NCBI GenBank assembly: GCA_003550305.1
Contig: QKYT01000015.1
Span: 344,409-408,408 of the forward strand
Source: Glomus cerebriforme
Lineage: Eukaryota; Glomeromycota; Glomeromycetes; Glomerales; Glomeraceae
Direction of reading: 5' to 3'
DNA length: 64,000 nt
Shown: one piece after another, positions 37,044 to 48,300 of the stretch
How positions within the stretch are numbered: the first letter of the stretch is position 1
Layout: each line of letters starts with the position of its first letter
Program-made: the position numbers and the translations under genes
Notes under the pieces: model-generated
The model's input: the letters and a program-made list of their open reading frames with translations, nothing else
Database searches by the model: none
What the model was told of the DNA's origin: nothing

Positions 37044-37474
37044 TTACAATAATAATCTGTATCCCCATTTTTTGACTAAAAATCTCCAATATTTTGGATT
37101 AGTCTTCGAATTTTGACATCCCAATGATTCGTATAATTTTAATTGTTGTTGAAATCCTGAATTTGGACTTAATAAAAAAACATATATTATATATCATAAA
37201 TATATGTACCGATACTGACTTTTAAAATAAAAGTATTGTTACATGTAATTTTCTTTACCTGATTGCAGGACGCTTTGAATGAACAAGGTTGAACGCGTCA
37301 TCATATGATACTTTATGAGATTTCATGATATAAGCGATTATAACTATAGGTAAAAAAATAATATTAATTTTTTTTTTTAAAAAAAAAAAAAAGTAAAAAA
37401 AAAAAATTTTAAAATTTACCTGAAGGGCTTCGTGAAATTCCGGCTTGGCTAAATAAAATAAAGTTAGAAATTTT

Positions 37475-37508
<34 letters not shown>

Positions 37509-38261
37509 TTCATAAAAATACTTTAAAAAATATCTCTACTTACCAATGAACTAGAATATTTCCTTCTTCTTGTAAAGCCGATTGAATGAATTTATATGAA
37601 GTATCAAAATGAGTAATTATATTTTGAGTAATATGATCTTTAATGGAAATTCTTTTACATGTATAAGACTTTAAAGAAAAAAGGACGCGCTTATGTTAAA
37701 AAAAAAAATTCATTTATTATTAGAAAAAAGATATATATATTTATATTTATAATACCTCGGGATAATTTGGTTGAAAGTCAGAAATGGTGAGAATATGGGT
37801 AATTTGATGATCTTCCAACCAAGCTTTATCAGAAGCTGCCATTTGACTAAAATAAATAAAATTAAATATCGTAATTAAAAGTGTATTAAAAAAGTTATTA
37901 ATAATTAATTAACTTACGTTCCCAAATAAACTCTAGGAAAAATTTCTGAAGCGAACATATTTTCTAAATAAGCTTTTTGATGTTCGTTCATTTGAAAATT
38001 TTCATCTTTCCATGAAGCAACAACACTCCAACCAGATAAATTGATTAAATTATCTTTTTGAAGCGATGATAAGTCGGATGATTTTTGGTCATCATCTTGA
38101 TTATTTAATAAAGAACTTTCATTTGTTATAGGAATATTCGGGGAAGTTGGAAAAGTTTCCGTAGGATTATCGGAAATTATTAAGTTAATGGTGGAATCAG
38201 ATGGGGTATTGGATTCACTTTCAACAGTATTATTACTCGGAATAATTTCTTGTTGATGCAT
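37044..38261 (-). CDS. Dual-specificity protein phosphatase
   Basis: Six exons on the minus strand: 38261-37918, 37846-37756, 37668-37544, 37448-37420, 37343-37259 and 37167-37044, giving 265 residues. The signature HCQAGISRSPS (C at about 187) follows a general-acid Asp in ISIKDHITQN (about 156), the spacing usual for DUSPs. The domain start FPRVYLGT, then ITHILTISD, and the helix PNSGFQQQLKLYE after the loop also match. The codon for the catalytic Cys is split TG|C by an intron. The first about 75 residues are a Ser/Asn/Thr-rich tail without known motif. Known of the family: removal of phosphate from Ser/Thr and Tyr of MAP kinases or other substrates; which substrate cannot be told. A TnAn tract lies about 130 bases upstream of the ATG and two more are in the introns. 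Confidence 0.93.
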
Positions 38262-40143
38262 TTTTTTTTTAAAGTTTTTTTTATAATAATAAAGATATTC
38301 TTTTGGTATTTTTTAAAGGAATCCTTTAAAAAAAACACTGTTATAAATGAAAGACCGTGATAATGTTACTCCGACAACTAATACTCCTTAAATTTTTTTT
38401 TAAAAAAAATAAGACGACCGTCAAAAAACAAAAAAGTATAACGAATGAGAATTCATCTAAAATTGTTATTGTTTTTTTTTTATTATATTTCACCAACTAA
38501 TTGTTTCTCTTTATTTGATGAAGAACTTTATAAAAATATAAAAAAATAAAAAGTTCTTTTTTTTTAAAAAAAAAAAATAAAGACGACGAAAAAAAAAAAA
38601 AATCAATAAAACAAAAAGATGATAAAAAAATCCTCTCTATTATATAATTATATATATATATATATATATAGTTTTTTTTTTTTTTTTGTAGACCGTCAAA
38701 ATACTGAAATAATGGACAATCAAACAATTCCGGTTCTTTTTATTAAGAACACGTGGGTTATATAATTTGATTTTTAACTCGTTGATCTATTTCTAAGTTA
38801 AACCATGCAACGTTATTATTCAAAAAAAAAAGAATTTCAATAAAAATATATTTATCCTTGTACATAGAAATTTTCTTTGTTCTTTTTAAACATTACAAAA
38901 AATCTTGTTATAAATCTTGTTTTTTATTGGACTCGCATATGTTACACGAAAAACATTTAGATGTATTAATAATGAGCCATCTATTTTATTTTATTTTTAC
39001 AATAGTAAAGTAAATAAATAAATAAAATAATTGAAATAAATAGGAAAAAATGAAAAAAATGAAAGCAAAAAAAAAAGATATCATTAACTCTTGTGTAGAA
39101 TTGTTATACATACTTGGAATTATTTATCCTTTCATAGCGGAACATCTACATAAAGCAATCATAAAGTCATAACGGAACAACTTTTATATACTTTTATAAC
39201 TTTATTTATATAATAATGATGGAGTGATACAGACTATGACGCGCAATCGATATTTTTGGCCAATCATTGTGGCATAACTCAGTTGACAAGGAAACCTTTT
39301 ATATAACAAATATAGAAATTATGTGACGCAATACTCGAAAGATTTCAAGATTTCGTAGATTTCGTACGTCGATTTGTCAAGCACCATTAAAAATAACAAA
39401 TAAATAATTGAATTAGAAGAATTAGTCAGGAATTTTATTTCAATTTTATAGACAAGAATTTTACTTTTCAAGATTCAAAGATGAAAACTTATAATTTTTT
39501 TTTTAAAAAAAATCTTCTATTTTATTTATTATTTGTTCTATTTGATTTTTTTTTTTTTGATTTTTGATTTACTAAAATTACATTAAAAAATATATATATT
39601 TTTTTATACGTTAAAAAGAAAATCCCCGATAATAATATTAGTAATGATAAATGCTTAAATGTTAAATAAAAATAATTGTCTTTTTTGACGAAAATGAATA
39701 ATAAATCGTTAAAAAGTTAGGGATTTAACGAATGTTTTACATTTTCAACAAAAAAAAAAATGTGATATGAAATGTGGGTTTGTTATTGTTAAGGCTTACT
39801 CTATATATAAAAATGATAATTTTGTTTTGCTTAATATGTTTTTTGTATGATGATGATGAGGGAGGTTTTTTTTTGTTCTAAAAAAAATGATGAAAAATGA
39901 ATGGGGGAATTTTCTAAAGTTAATTTTTTTTTTAAAAAAAATAGAAGTCTAAAAATATGGTTTGTTTGTTTTTGTACAAAAAAAAAATTCTATCTATGTC
40001 TATTTAGCGTGTATATTACAAAAAAAAATTTGTGTGAAATTGTATGAAATGCAAAAGAAAAAAAAAAAAGAAAAGGTTGATTATATATTGAAAATGCATT
40101 ATTAATGATGATGTTATATACTAAATTATTAGAATTTTGGTTT
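38262..40143. other. Intergenic between DUSP and RGS genes
   Basis: Rich in homopolymers, with TnAn tracts at 38393-38409 and 38557-38577 and a (TA)n run at 38648-38670. The open frame at 38497-38727 (minus) is a low-complexity artefact of these. About 1.4 kb downstream of the RGS stop (lower coordinates) shows no other gene. Confidence 0.5.
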
Positions 40144-40821
40144 TTAATTTCCATGCATTTTAGAGGAAGTTGTTTTAATCAATTTTCTATATTTTTGTTT
40201 TAAACCGGCTCCAAAAGTTTGTTTGGTACGACGAGTAATTCCACGAAAACTGACACCGGAAGTAGGAGAATAATCAGAATCTTGACCTTCACTCTCTTCA
40301 CTTGACATTCTTAATTCAGTATTACCAGCTTCAAGTAAGAATTGATTAAAACTACTTGCTTGCATCAATTCAAATACTTGATTTCTAACAGGATCAAGTA
40401 TAGAAGGATGATAATTATTATATTGAAAGACATTTGTTAATAAATCATCTCTTGTTATTGAAGGAATATTAATTTCTCTAGGAGAATTTGGTAAAATATA
40501 AGTAGTAATTAAATCGGAAAGTTTTTGTTTAAGAAAGTCCAAATGAGCAGGAGTATCACCACGTAAAGAGGCGTCATCAAAATAATAATCTTCGGGAATT
40601 TCCGGAACATCACCAACATCAGACATTAAAAGTGATGTGGTGGAATTAAAAAAGTTTGAAGCATAAAATCGATATTTTTTAACTGCTAACCAAAATTCTA
40701 AATTTTCTAAACAATAAGTTTGATCCAAAAAAGTTGCAAAATCATCTAATGAATAAGGGTATGATGTTTCATTATTGAGAACATCTCCAAGAGTTGGTTT
40801 GGTGTTCGCCAGCGAATGCAT
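40144..40821 (-). CDS. RGS-domain protein (regulator of G-protein signalling)
   Basis: Single exon, 225 residues. An RGS fold occupies about residues 12-165: TLGDVLNNETSYPYSLDDFA, TFLDQTYCLENLEFWLAVKK, a middle insertion rich in acidic residues (VGDVPEIPEDYYFDD), then HPSILDPVRNQVFELMQASS and FNQFLLEA. The pattern CxENLEFWLAVxxY is the family hallmark. Known of the family: it speeds GTP hydrolysis by G-alpha and so ends receptor signalling, usually at the inner face of the plasma membrane. The C-terminus is basic (RGITRRTKQTFGAGLKQKYR) and could bind membrane; no transmembrane span is present. The ATG at 40821 starts directly before the domain. Confidence 0.92.
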   Translation of the reverse strand: MHSLANTKPTLGDVLNNETSYPYSLDDFATFLDQTYCLENLEFWLAVKKYRFYASNFFNSTTSLLMSDVGDVPEIPEDYYFDDASLRGDTPAHLDFLKQKLSDLITTYILPNSPREINIPSITRDDLLTNVFQYNNYHPSILDPVRNQVFELMQASSFNQFLLEAGNTELRMSSEESEGQDSDYSPTSGVSFRGITRRTKQTFGAGLKQKYRKLIKTTSSKMHGN

Positions 40822-43490
40822 CTTTATAATATATATATATATGTTTAAAAAAAGAGAATTTAATAAAAAATAAAAAAAAAAATGTCCAGAAATTTTTTAA
40901 TTATTAATTATTATTATTATTATTAATTATTAATTATGTTTTTAAAAAAGCAGGTTTTATTTATTTGTTTTTTCTGCTTTTAGTTAATAATATTATATAA
41001 TTTTTTTTTTTTTATAAAAAAAAAAAAATAAAATAAAAAAAAATAGAAATTTTTTTTGGAGAGTTTTTTTTTTTTTCCGAGGGAAAATGTTAAATTACTA
41101 GAGCTATATATATAGTTTTAAAAAAAAAGGGGTAATTTTGTTTACATCATTATGAACACTATTAATACTGAATAATGTACCACAAAAAGTACAAAGATGG
41201 CAAAGGAATATATAAGTTCATATATGCAGATTTACAACAAGGAACAATACAAACAACAAAAATGCCTTTTTTCTATTTTGTTCTAAAGAAACAAAGAAAT
41301 TTCTCCTTTAATACAAAAAATAATCACACCAACTTACAAATTTAATATCTGGTACGATGTTTAAGCTTTTTTCATACCTATTATTGGTAAAATTTCACCC
41401 ATCATTACATTGCGAAAAACTTGATATTCCTGGTGAACAAAAAATTGTTTGGGCTAATTTTCATTTAGGGTAATAAAAAATCCTTTATAAAAAAAAATAT
41501 ATATATAATTTTTTTTTGAACCATGATATTAAAGACAAAGGGACAATGTTATTATGAAAAAAAGACATTGTTCTTTCATGTCTCTTTTAGTATGCGGTAT
41601 GTATGGTGTGTATGGTATGTATGCGGAGCTATTACTTGAGTGTTTAAAAGAAAAAGATAATGATCATTTTCCTTTTAGGTTGAGTTTAATAAGAAAGAAG
41701 AAAAAAAAAATTAAAAGATCTCCGCAGATTCTGCGAGTATCGTTGTGCCATGCGTTCATTTTTCTTTATTTTTTTTTATTCAATAACTTTATTTGATGCT
41801 TATAATAAACTATATAATAAACTATATAATAAACTATAATAAACTCAAATAAACTAATAAACTTGATATTTTATTCCGCAGTGTAGATCATATCTTATTT
41901 CCCTTAATTAAAAGATACTAAATTTGTTTCATCTTCGGTACATGGCGATAAACCTGCTTTCTAGAAAATATGGTAATGTGGCAGTGTTTAAATTTTTTTT
42001 TTTCTTCGGATATCAAGTCATCATAATGATGATGATGATGATGACGACGTTGATGATGACGATGATGTGATATTATAGAATGATTTTTTTAATCATCCGA
42101 TTAGTTCGGTAAATTTATGTTCCGAAAAAAACCCGCAGAAATATCGGATGAGAATTTTATTAATAATAAAATGTAAATATCCGAACAACATAATCAACAT
42201 AATCAAAAAGTAAACAAATATTTAAAAGAACCAACCATTTTTTATAATTTCAGTTTTTTATTATTAGAAACAATTGACAATCAGAATACAGTGACGATAT
42301 TTTAATGCTTAGGGGGGGGATTAAGGAAGGGTTTATTATGTTCTTGTACTTTCTCGATAAATCATCGAACATATGTTGTGAAATTATGTTGGGGGTTAAG
42401 AAACACAGTTTCGAATATTGTGAAACATTATTTTATTATCAATCGCATAAATCAATTATAATATTCACATTATAGTATTCACGTGTTGTTCTGAAACATT
42501 TAAATATAAAAAAAAGTATTTTTAAATTAATTAAACTTTTTGTTTCATAAGAAAAATAACTATTGTACTGTCGATGTTAGATAACTTAAAAAAACTCTAT
42601 TATTTTTTATTATAAACCAACCAAATTAAGTTTACGGTTTTTTTTTTGTACTTTTTTACTTTTTTTGTCTTTATTTAACGCAACATGCGTTCATTTTCAA
42701 CGTGTGTTTATTTAAAATTTCCTTAAAATTTTAAAAAAAAAAAAATTTACAAACAATAGAGGGTTTTCGAATTAATTCATTCAATAAAGAGAAAATTCCA
42801 AATTCAAAAAAAAAAAAATAATAATTTTTTTTTTTTAATGTATTTATAAAATTATTTTTATGAATTATTTTTTTAAATTTTGCAATTTTTTTTAAAAAAA
42901 AATCAGTTAGTCATATAATCCGAATCCGATACAATTTATAATTCGCGAAAGTTGCAGAGAATTTTATAAAATATTTTGATCACGTGATGTATTTTAAAAA
43001 ATGGCGATTTCTTTTTTTTTTGCCGACTGCGGCCAATAAAAAAATTTTTATATTACAATTGTGAAAATCAAAACACAAAAAAAAAAAATAAATAGAATAA
43101 ATAAATTTGCAATGATTTATATTTAAAAAAAACACAAGGGATTGCTAAAAAACAACATTGAAAATTTTTCCATAAATTATGTACATAGAAATAGAACATT
43201 TGTAAAGAAATACGATGAATGGGAACGTACGAATATGTTAAAGCAATATGTCGGAATTAATGTTATAATAAAAGGGGAAAGGTAAATGTATAAAAAAAAA
43301 AAAATGATAAACGCAGGGGGTGAATAAAATTGAGAGGGGAGTGGGGAAAATCTGGGGGGGTAAAACTGAAAAAAAGGGAAAATGATTCATGTTGTTTTAT
43401 TTAACAAAAAAGTCCTTTTTTTTAAAAAAAAAATTAAATAAAAAATTATCTAATGTCTATTTCTATTCATAAAGTAGAATCAATTACTAT
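40822..43490. other. Intergenic with microsatellites
   Basis: Contains a tandem repeat of aataaactatat type at about 41802-41862 and a GAT-type microsatellite at about 42020-42070. A short open frame at 41358-41474 (plus) reads MFKLFSYLLLVKFHPSLHCE and ends after FHLG; it is too short to accept. TnAn tracts at 42886-42902 and 43416-43433. No gene supported. Confidence 0.45.
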
Positions 43491-45383
43491 TTACGCATCT
43501 TTATTATCTTTATTATCTTCTTCTTCTTCTTCATCTTTCTTTTCTTGATCTTTTTCATCATCATCATCATCATCACCACCTTCTTCATCATCTACTTCTC
43601 CTTCATCAACATCGTCATCACCTTCTTCTTCATCATTTTCTTCATCAGCTACTTCTCCTTTTTCATCATCTTTATCATCTTCGTTATCTTCATTATCCGG
43701 GTTTGTAACGTAATAAATTAATTTACTATATCTTAAATCATCAACACTAGGTCTCTGAGAGATAGTATCATTATTTGCTCCTAATTTTTCTCTTATATTT
43801 TCAGCTTCTCTTTCAATATCTAATGGAGATTGATCTGAACCTTCACTCTCCGGAGAATATTGTTCTATAATATTACTAAAAGTCACTCTCCCAACTCCTG
43901 AACTATTCGAAAATCTATTTGAAGTATGAGGTGTTGATGGACCCGTTGATGGAGATGTTGGTACTGATGTATTACCAAATAATACTTCAGTTGATTCATG
44001 TTTTAACTTCTTATTACTTCTATTTAAACAAAGAAAAGTTGGTCGATGCTTATTATTTGATGGTGGTTGTGTTGTTGGAGGAGGATTTGAATTATATGGA
44101 TAACCTACTAAAATCTCACCACTTTCAATTTTACGTTTATCAATAATTTTATAAATGACATAAGATATTATAATGATGAATAATATACCACATATAACTG
44201 CTAAAACTATAATAACAATTAAATAAATTCTATTAGTTTCATCCTTATTATTAAGATCATTTTGTTGATTATGATTAATATTTGGATTCGTTATATTACT
44301 CATTGTAGTATAAGTACCATCATCTATAGGAAGTTCCATTGGAATATATTGAGTTATCCAAGACCAATTTAATATATTTAAAATATAAATATTTGATTCA
44401 ATAGAAATATCCGTAGTACCAAATGCTACAATCATATTAGCACCTACAAGAGTTGCAGTATGACCCCTTCTATTTGATGGAGGATTTGTCGTATCTTGAC
44501 TTGACCATATCCATGTATTTGTATCTAATATAGCTACATCACCATATAAAATGTTTCTTGTCGAATCCGTACCACCATAAATTATAATTTTTTTATTAGC
44601 TACAACAGCACTATGTTCACTTCTTGATGTTGGTATTTCACCTGTAGAAGTTTTAACATCCCAACTATTTTCATTTAAATCAAATACATAAATTACATTC
44701 ATTCCTAATAATGTGTCACCAGCTAAACCTCCAAGTATATACATTTTATTATCAATTAATGAAGCAGTATGACTTCTTCTTATACCTGGAGAATTATCAA
44801 TTAATTCATAACCATTCCAAGAATTTAATGAAATTAAATTAGATGTATTTAATTCCCATAATTCTGATGTCGTTATTGTTTTTTGATTACCAGTAGATGG
44901 GTCAATTAATCCACCATAAATTAACATTTCACCTAATGGATTTGAAATAGCAGAATGTTCATACCTTCTATTTGGACCATTTGGTATTTTTGGATTTGAT
45001 AATAAATTACTAGTTGTATCATAAACGTATAAACTATTCGTAAGAGCAGTTGCTACATCATCTACACCACCACCAAATATTATTATTTGATCATTATTTA
45101 ATCCACCTCTTACTGCTGAATGACCTACTGTTTTTGGTATTCCTATGGTATCTAATAAATCCCATACTGGTTGTAAAGTTGTGAATGTTGTTGATACATC
45201 TAAACTTAGGAACTCTGTTGCCAGAACATTTCCTACAGTTCTCCCTCCTATAAAATATATTTTTGAATTTACTAAAGTGGCAGAATGTCCCCATCTTGGT
45301 TGTATATTTGACGTTATAATAGGAAGTCCTAATATTAAATTTATAAAATTTAATATTAAAAATATTATTATTATCACAATCAT
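43491..45383 (-). CDS. Kelch-repeat single-pass membrane protein with acidic tail
   Basis: Single exon, 630 residues. A signal peptide-like start (MIVIIIIFLILNFINLILGL) is followed by six kelch units: RWGHSATLVNSKIYFIGG, GHSAV..IIIFGGG, RRYEHSAISNPLGEMLIYGG, RRSHTASLIDNKMYILGG, RSEHSAVVANKKIIIYGG and RRGHTATL..MIVAFG. They would form a beta-propeller outside the cell. A membrane span lies at about 386-409 (YLIVIIVLAVICGILFIIII). The inner part is Ser/Pro-rich (about 440-530) and ends in about 75 residues made almost only of Asp, Glu and Lys. Known: kelch propellers bind proteins; fungal surface proteins of this layout have no fixed function. Start chosen for the signal peptide. Confidence 0.9.
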   Translation of the reverse strand: MIVIIIIFLILNFINLILGLPIITSNIQPRWGHSATLVNSKIYFIGGRTVGNVLATEFLSLDVSTTFTTLQPVWDLLDTIGIPKTVGHSAVRGGLNNDQIIIFGGGVDDVATALTNSLYVYDTTSNLLSNPKIPNGPNRRYEHSAISNPLGEMLIYGGLIDPSTGNQKTITTSELWELNTSNLISLNSWNGYELIDNSPGIRRSHTASLIDNKMYILGGLAGDTLLGMNVIYVFDLNENSWDVKTSTGEIPTSRSEHSAVVANKKIIIYGGTDSTRNILYGDVAILDTNTWIWSSQDTTNPPSNRRGHTATLVGANMIVAFGTTDISIESNIYILNILNWSWITQYIPMELPIDDGTYTTMSNITNPNINHNQQNDLNNKDETNRIYLIVIIVLAVICGILFIIIISYVIYKIIDKRKIESGEILVGYPYNSNPPPTTQPPSNNKHRPTFLCLNRSNKKLKHESTEVLFGNTSVPTSPSTGPSTPHTSNRFSNSSGVGRVTFSNIIEQYSPESEGSDQSPLDIEREAENIREKLGANNDTISQRPSVDDLRYSKLIYYVTNPDNEDNEDDKDDEKGEVADEENDEEEGDDDVDEGEVDDEEGGDDDDDDEKDQEKKDEEEEEDNKDNKDA

Positions 45384-48300
45384 TTTAATATAAAAAAAAA
45401 AATGATTTTTTTTTTTTTATGAAAGACGAAACGAAGTGAAAAGGGAGAGAAAGGGAATAGGGAAGGGAGAGGGAGGAAAAAAAAAAAAAAAATATTCGTA
45501 TGTTATGTATTGTATATGTTTGTTGGATAAAAACAAGAAAATCGTCGTTCCGTCAACCTCCACCCCTGCGTTGGTGTTGGTGAAATGATTGGGATACAAA
45601 AAAAGGAATGTAAAGTCTTTAAAGACTAAAAGGACCAAAAGAATGGAATAAAAGGACGAGAAAAATAAAAAAAAAAAAAAATAGGTTATCTGGAAGTAAT
45701 AACTATATTTATATATGCATAATATATATTAATTCATTGATATCGAATATTAATGGTGTTATGATTATTAAATATTTGCTTTTTTGTTTTGAATTTTGTG
45801 TAATAAATAAAAACTCTCTTTGTAACAAATAATAATTTCCCAATAATTAATTCCTTTCTAAATGTCTTCTTTAAAATATATAAAAAGCAATTCTAAATAA
45901 ATGAAAAAAAAAAAATTAAGAATGAACAAAGGTAATTTAAAACAAAAAAAAAAAAAAAATTAAAATAAAATATAAAATTATTTAAACTTTTTTATACATA
46001 TAAAGTTTACTTTGAAATCAGAGAATGATTGATTAATTTACATAAATGAATCGATCATTGTTGTTCTCCTTCTTTTTGTAGAATATCTTTTTTGTAAAAA
46101 AAAATATAATAAAGAAAAAAAAAAATTCACTAATCTTTTAACAATGCGTTATGGAGATCCATCAAAATTAATCATAACTCCTTTTATAGAAATTTTTAAT
46201 TAATGTGTCCCCGTCCTAAAATGATCCTTTGAAACTTTCATTTTGTATTTAATTGGTATTTCCAATTGTGTTTTTGTTTATTTAAATTAATCACTACCCG
46301 TGATATAAAATTTCTTAATATATACTTCCACGTGGATTATCATTTTTAGGGAACAATTTTTTATAGTAAAAAAATAAAGTACCATATGGAAAGTAGACTA
46401 TTATAGAGTAATAAAGTATAAACAATATATGCGAAATTCAAGTTTTCTACTGCAATAGTTAACATTATATGATGACATATTACAGAGAATGACTTAACTT
46501 ACATTTAGACTAGAACGGTTTAAGAAATTATTATTTGTCGAATTTTTGTTTTTTTCATTAAGATTTTTTTTTTGTTTAATCAAAAAAACAATATTTATTT
46601 ATTTGATATATTTATGGTATTTTAGAAAAATTCTTGGCGTGACGTAAAAGTTGTTATAAGTGATGTAATATTACTAATATATATAAAATATATAATATTT
46701 ATTATTCTTAATATTTTCTTATGGAAGGTTCGAAAAAAAATATATATATATATATTATGTTTTCTATCTTTCTGTTTAATGCACATGCAACAATACTTTA
46801 ATTACAAAAAAAAAAAAAAGGTTTGTCGTTTTATTTATAAAGTTTTTTTGATAGATAATAAAAATAAATTTTTATTTAAAACGGGTAATTGAAAAAAAAA
46901 ATTTTCCTAATTTACCCTTTTGACAAAAAAAAATTTTTTTTTTTATATACTCATTCGTTCGAAATTCGAAACTTTATTTCAAGGAAGGAATTTTTTTTTT
47001 CGAAACAATTCATGAAACAATTTATTAACTTATTTTGGAATTATTATTAAAATGAAAAAAATATTTCGAATTGTTTGGGCGCAGTCACAAAATTAGTTTA
47101 GGCCGATCGTGTAACGTATTAAATCTCGCATTATCTGTCTGTTATTTCATGGGAAGGGGGTCGAAAAAAGAATATTATTGAAGGACAAAAAAAAATTGTT
47201 TAAAAACACAATCAATGCAATCAATTTAAAAATGGAATCCTGTCCCAATCAAAATTTATAGTTTCATGTGTTGTAATTTATCGAGTACGCATAATAATTG
47301 ATGACATAACGGACATTTACGAATTTTCGATAAATTAAACGGTTACGTCCTAATTGATCTGCATGATCAAACAATAAATCTGAAATTTCCCCTGACGCAC
47401 GCCCACATTATCTAATTCTTCTATTTTTATAACAGAAAGGTTCTATTAATAAAATAGCAACACAAAAAAAAAAATTTATATGGACGAAATTTAGAAGAAA
47501 TTCAGACGAGGTTCTTAACACATGCTTTAAAAATTATTCGTGTTATCTTGTATTTTTCTTTCGCGTAAATATGTTGATGTTGTCAACTATCATATGTACT
47601 GTATCTATTTAACATTTTATTAATATGCATATTAACTATAATTAAATTTTGTTACCTGTCATTCGTATATTACTTTTTCAATCCTATTTTTGAAATTGAT
47701 AGTCAATATTAATGATTTTACTCACATTAATGATATACGACTTGCAGTCTTGCAAGCTTATCAGTATGAATTTAATATAATTTTTAAAATACTTAAACTA
47801 ATCCTATTACTTTATTACTTTATTAGTGGTTGTAATTTTCAAGAATGTTTGTAATAAAGAACAAGTTAAATATGCTAAAGAGTAGAAAGCTTAAAAGAAA
47901 ATTAAAGAAAAGTTTATGATTATACCGGATAAACTACTCATTCGGCACTTATAGTAATCACTATTGGTATTGGGATTTAATTTAATTGGTTCTTAACGGA
48001 GTCCAAAATCATTGATTAAATACCACAGTTATTCGCAGATATAATATATATATATTTTTTTATTTTCTTATTTTCTATATCAATCTTTAACCGATATTCG
48101 TCACTTCCCATAAAATAACTGATATAAGATTTTTTGTTTTGTCACACGCATGTCTTGGCTGTATTACGTTTAGAAGAACAACATATCGATGGTTTAGATC
48201 TAAATATAAATAAGGAGTGTCCACTTGAACTAAAACCGTTTCTTATACATAATTTATTGATCAATTATTTTTTATGTATTTTGTCTAAAAACAATATTAA

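Noticed and set aside
41358..41474. Short plus-strand frame with a hydrophobic start
   Set aside because: Only 38 residues and no known relative; cannot be separated from chance.
42020..42070. GAT-type run as a possible coding acidic stretch
   Set aside because: No open frame extends beyond the microsatellite.
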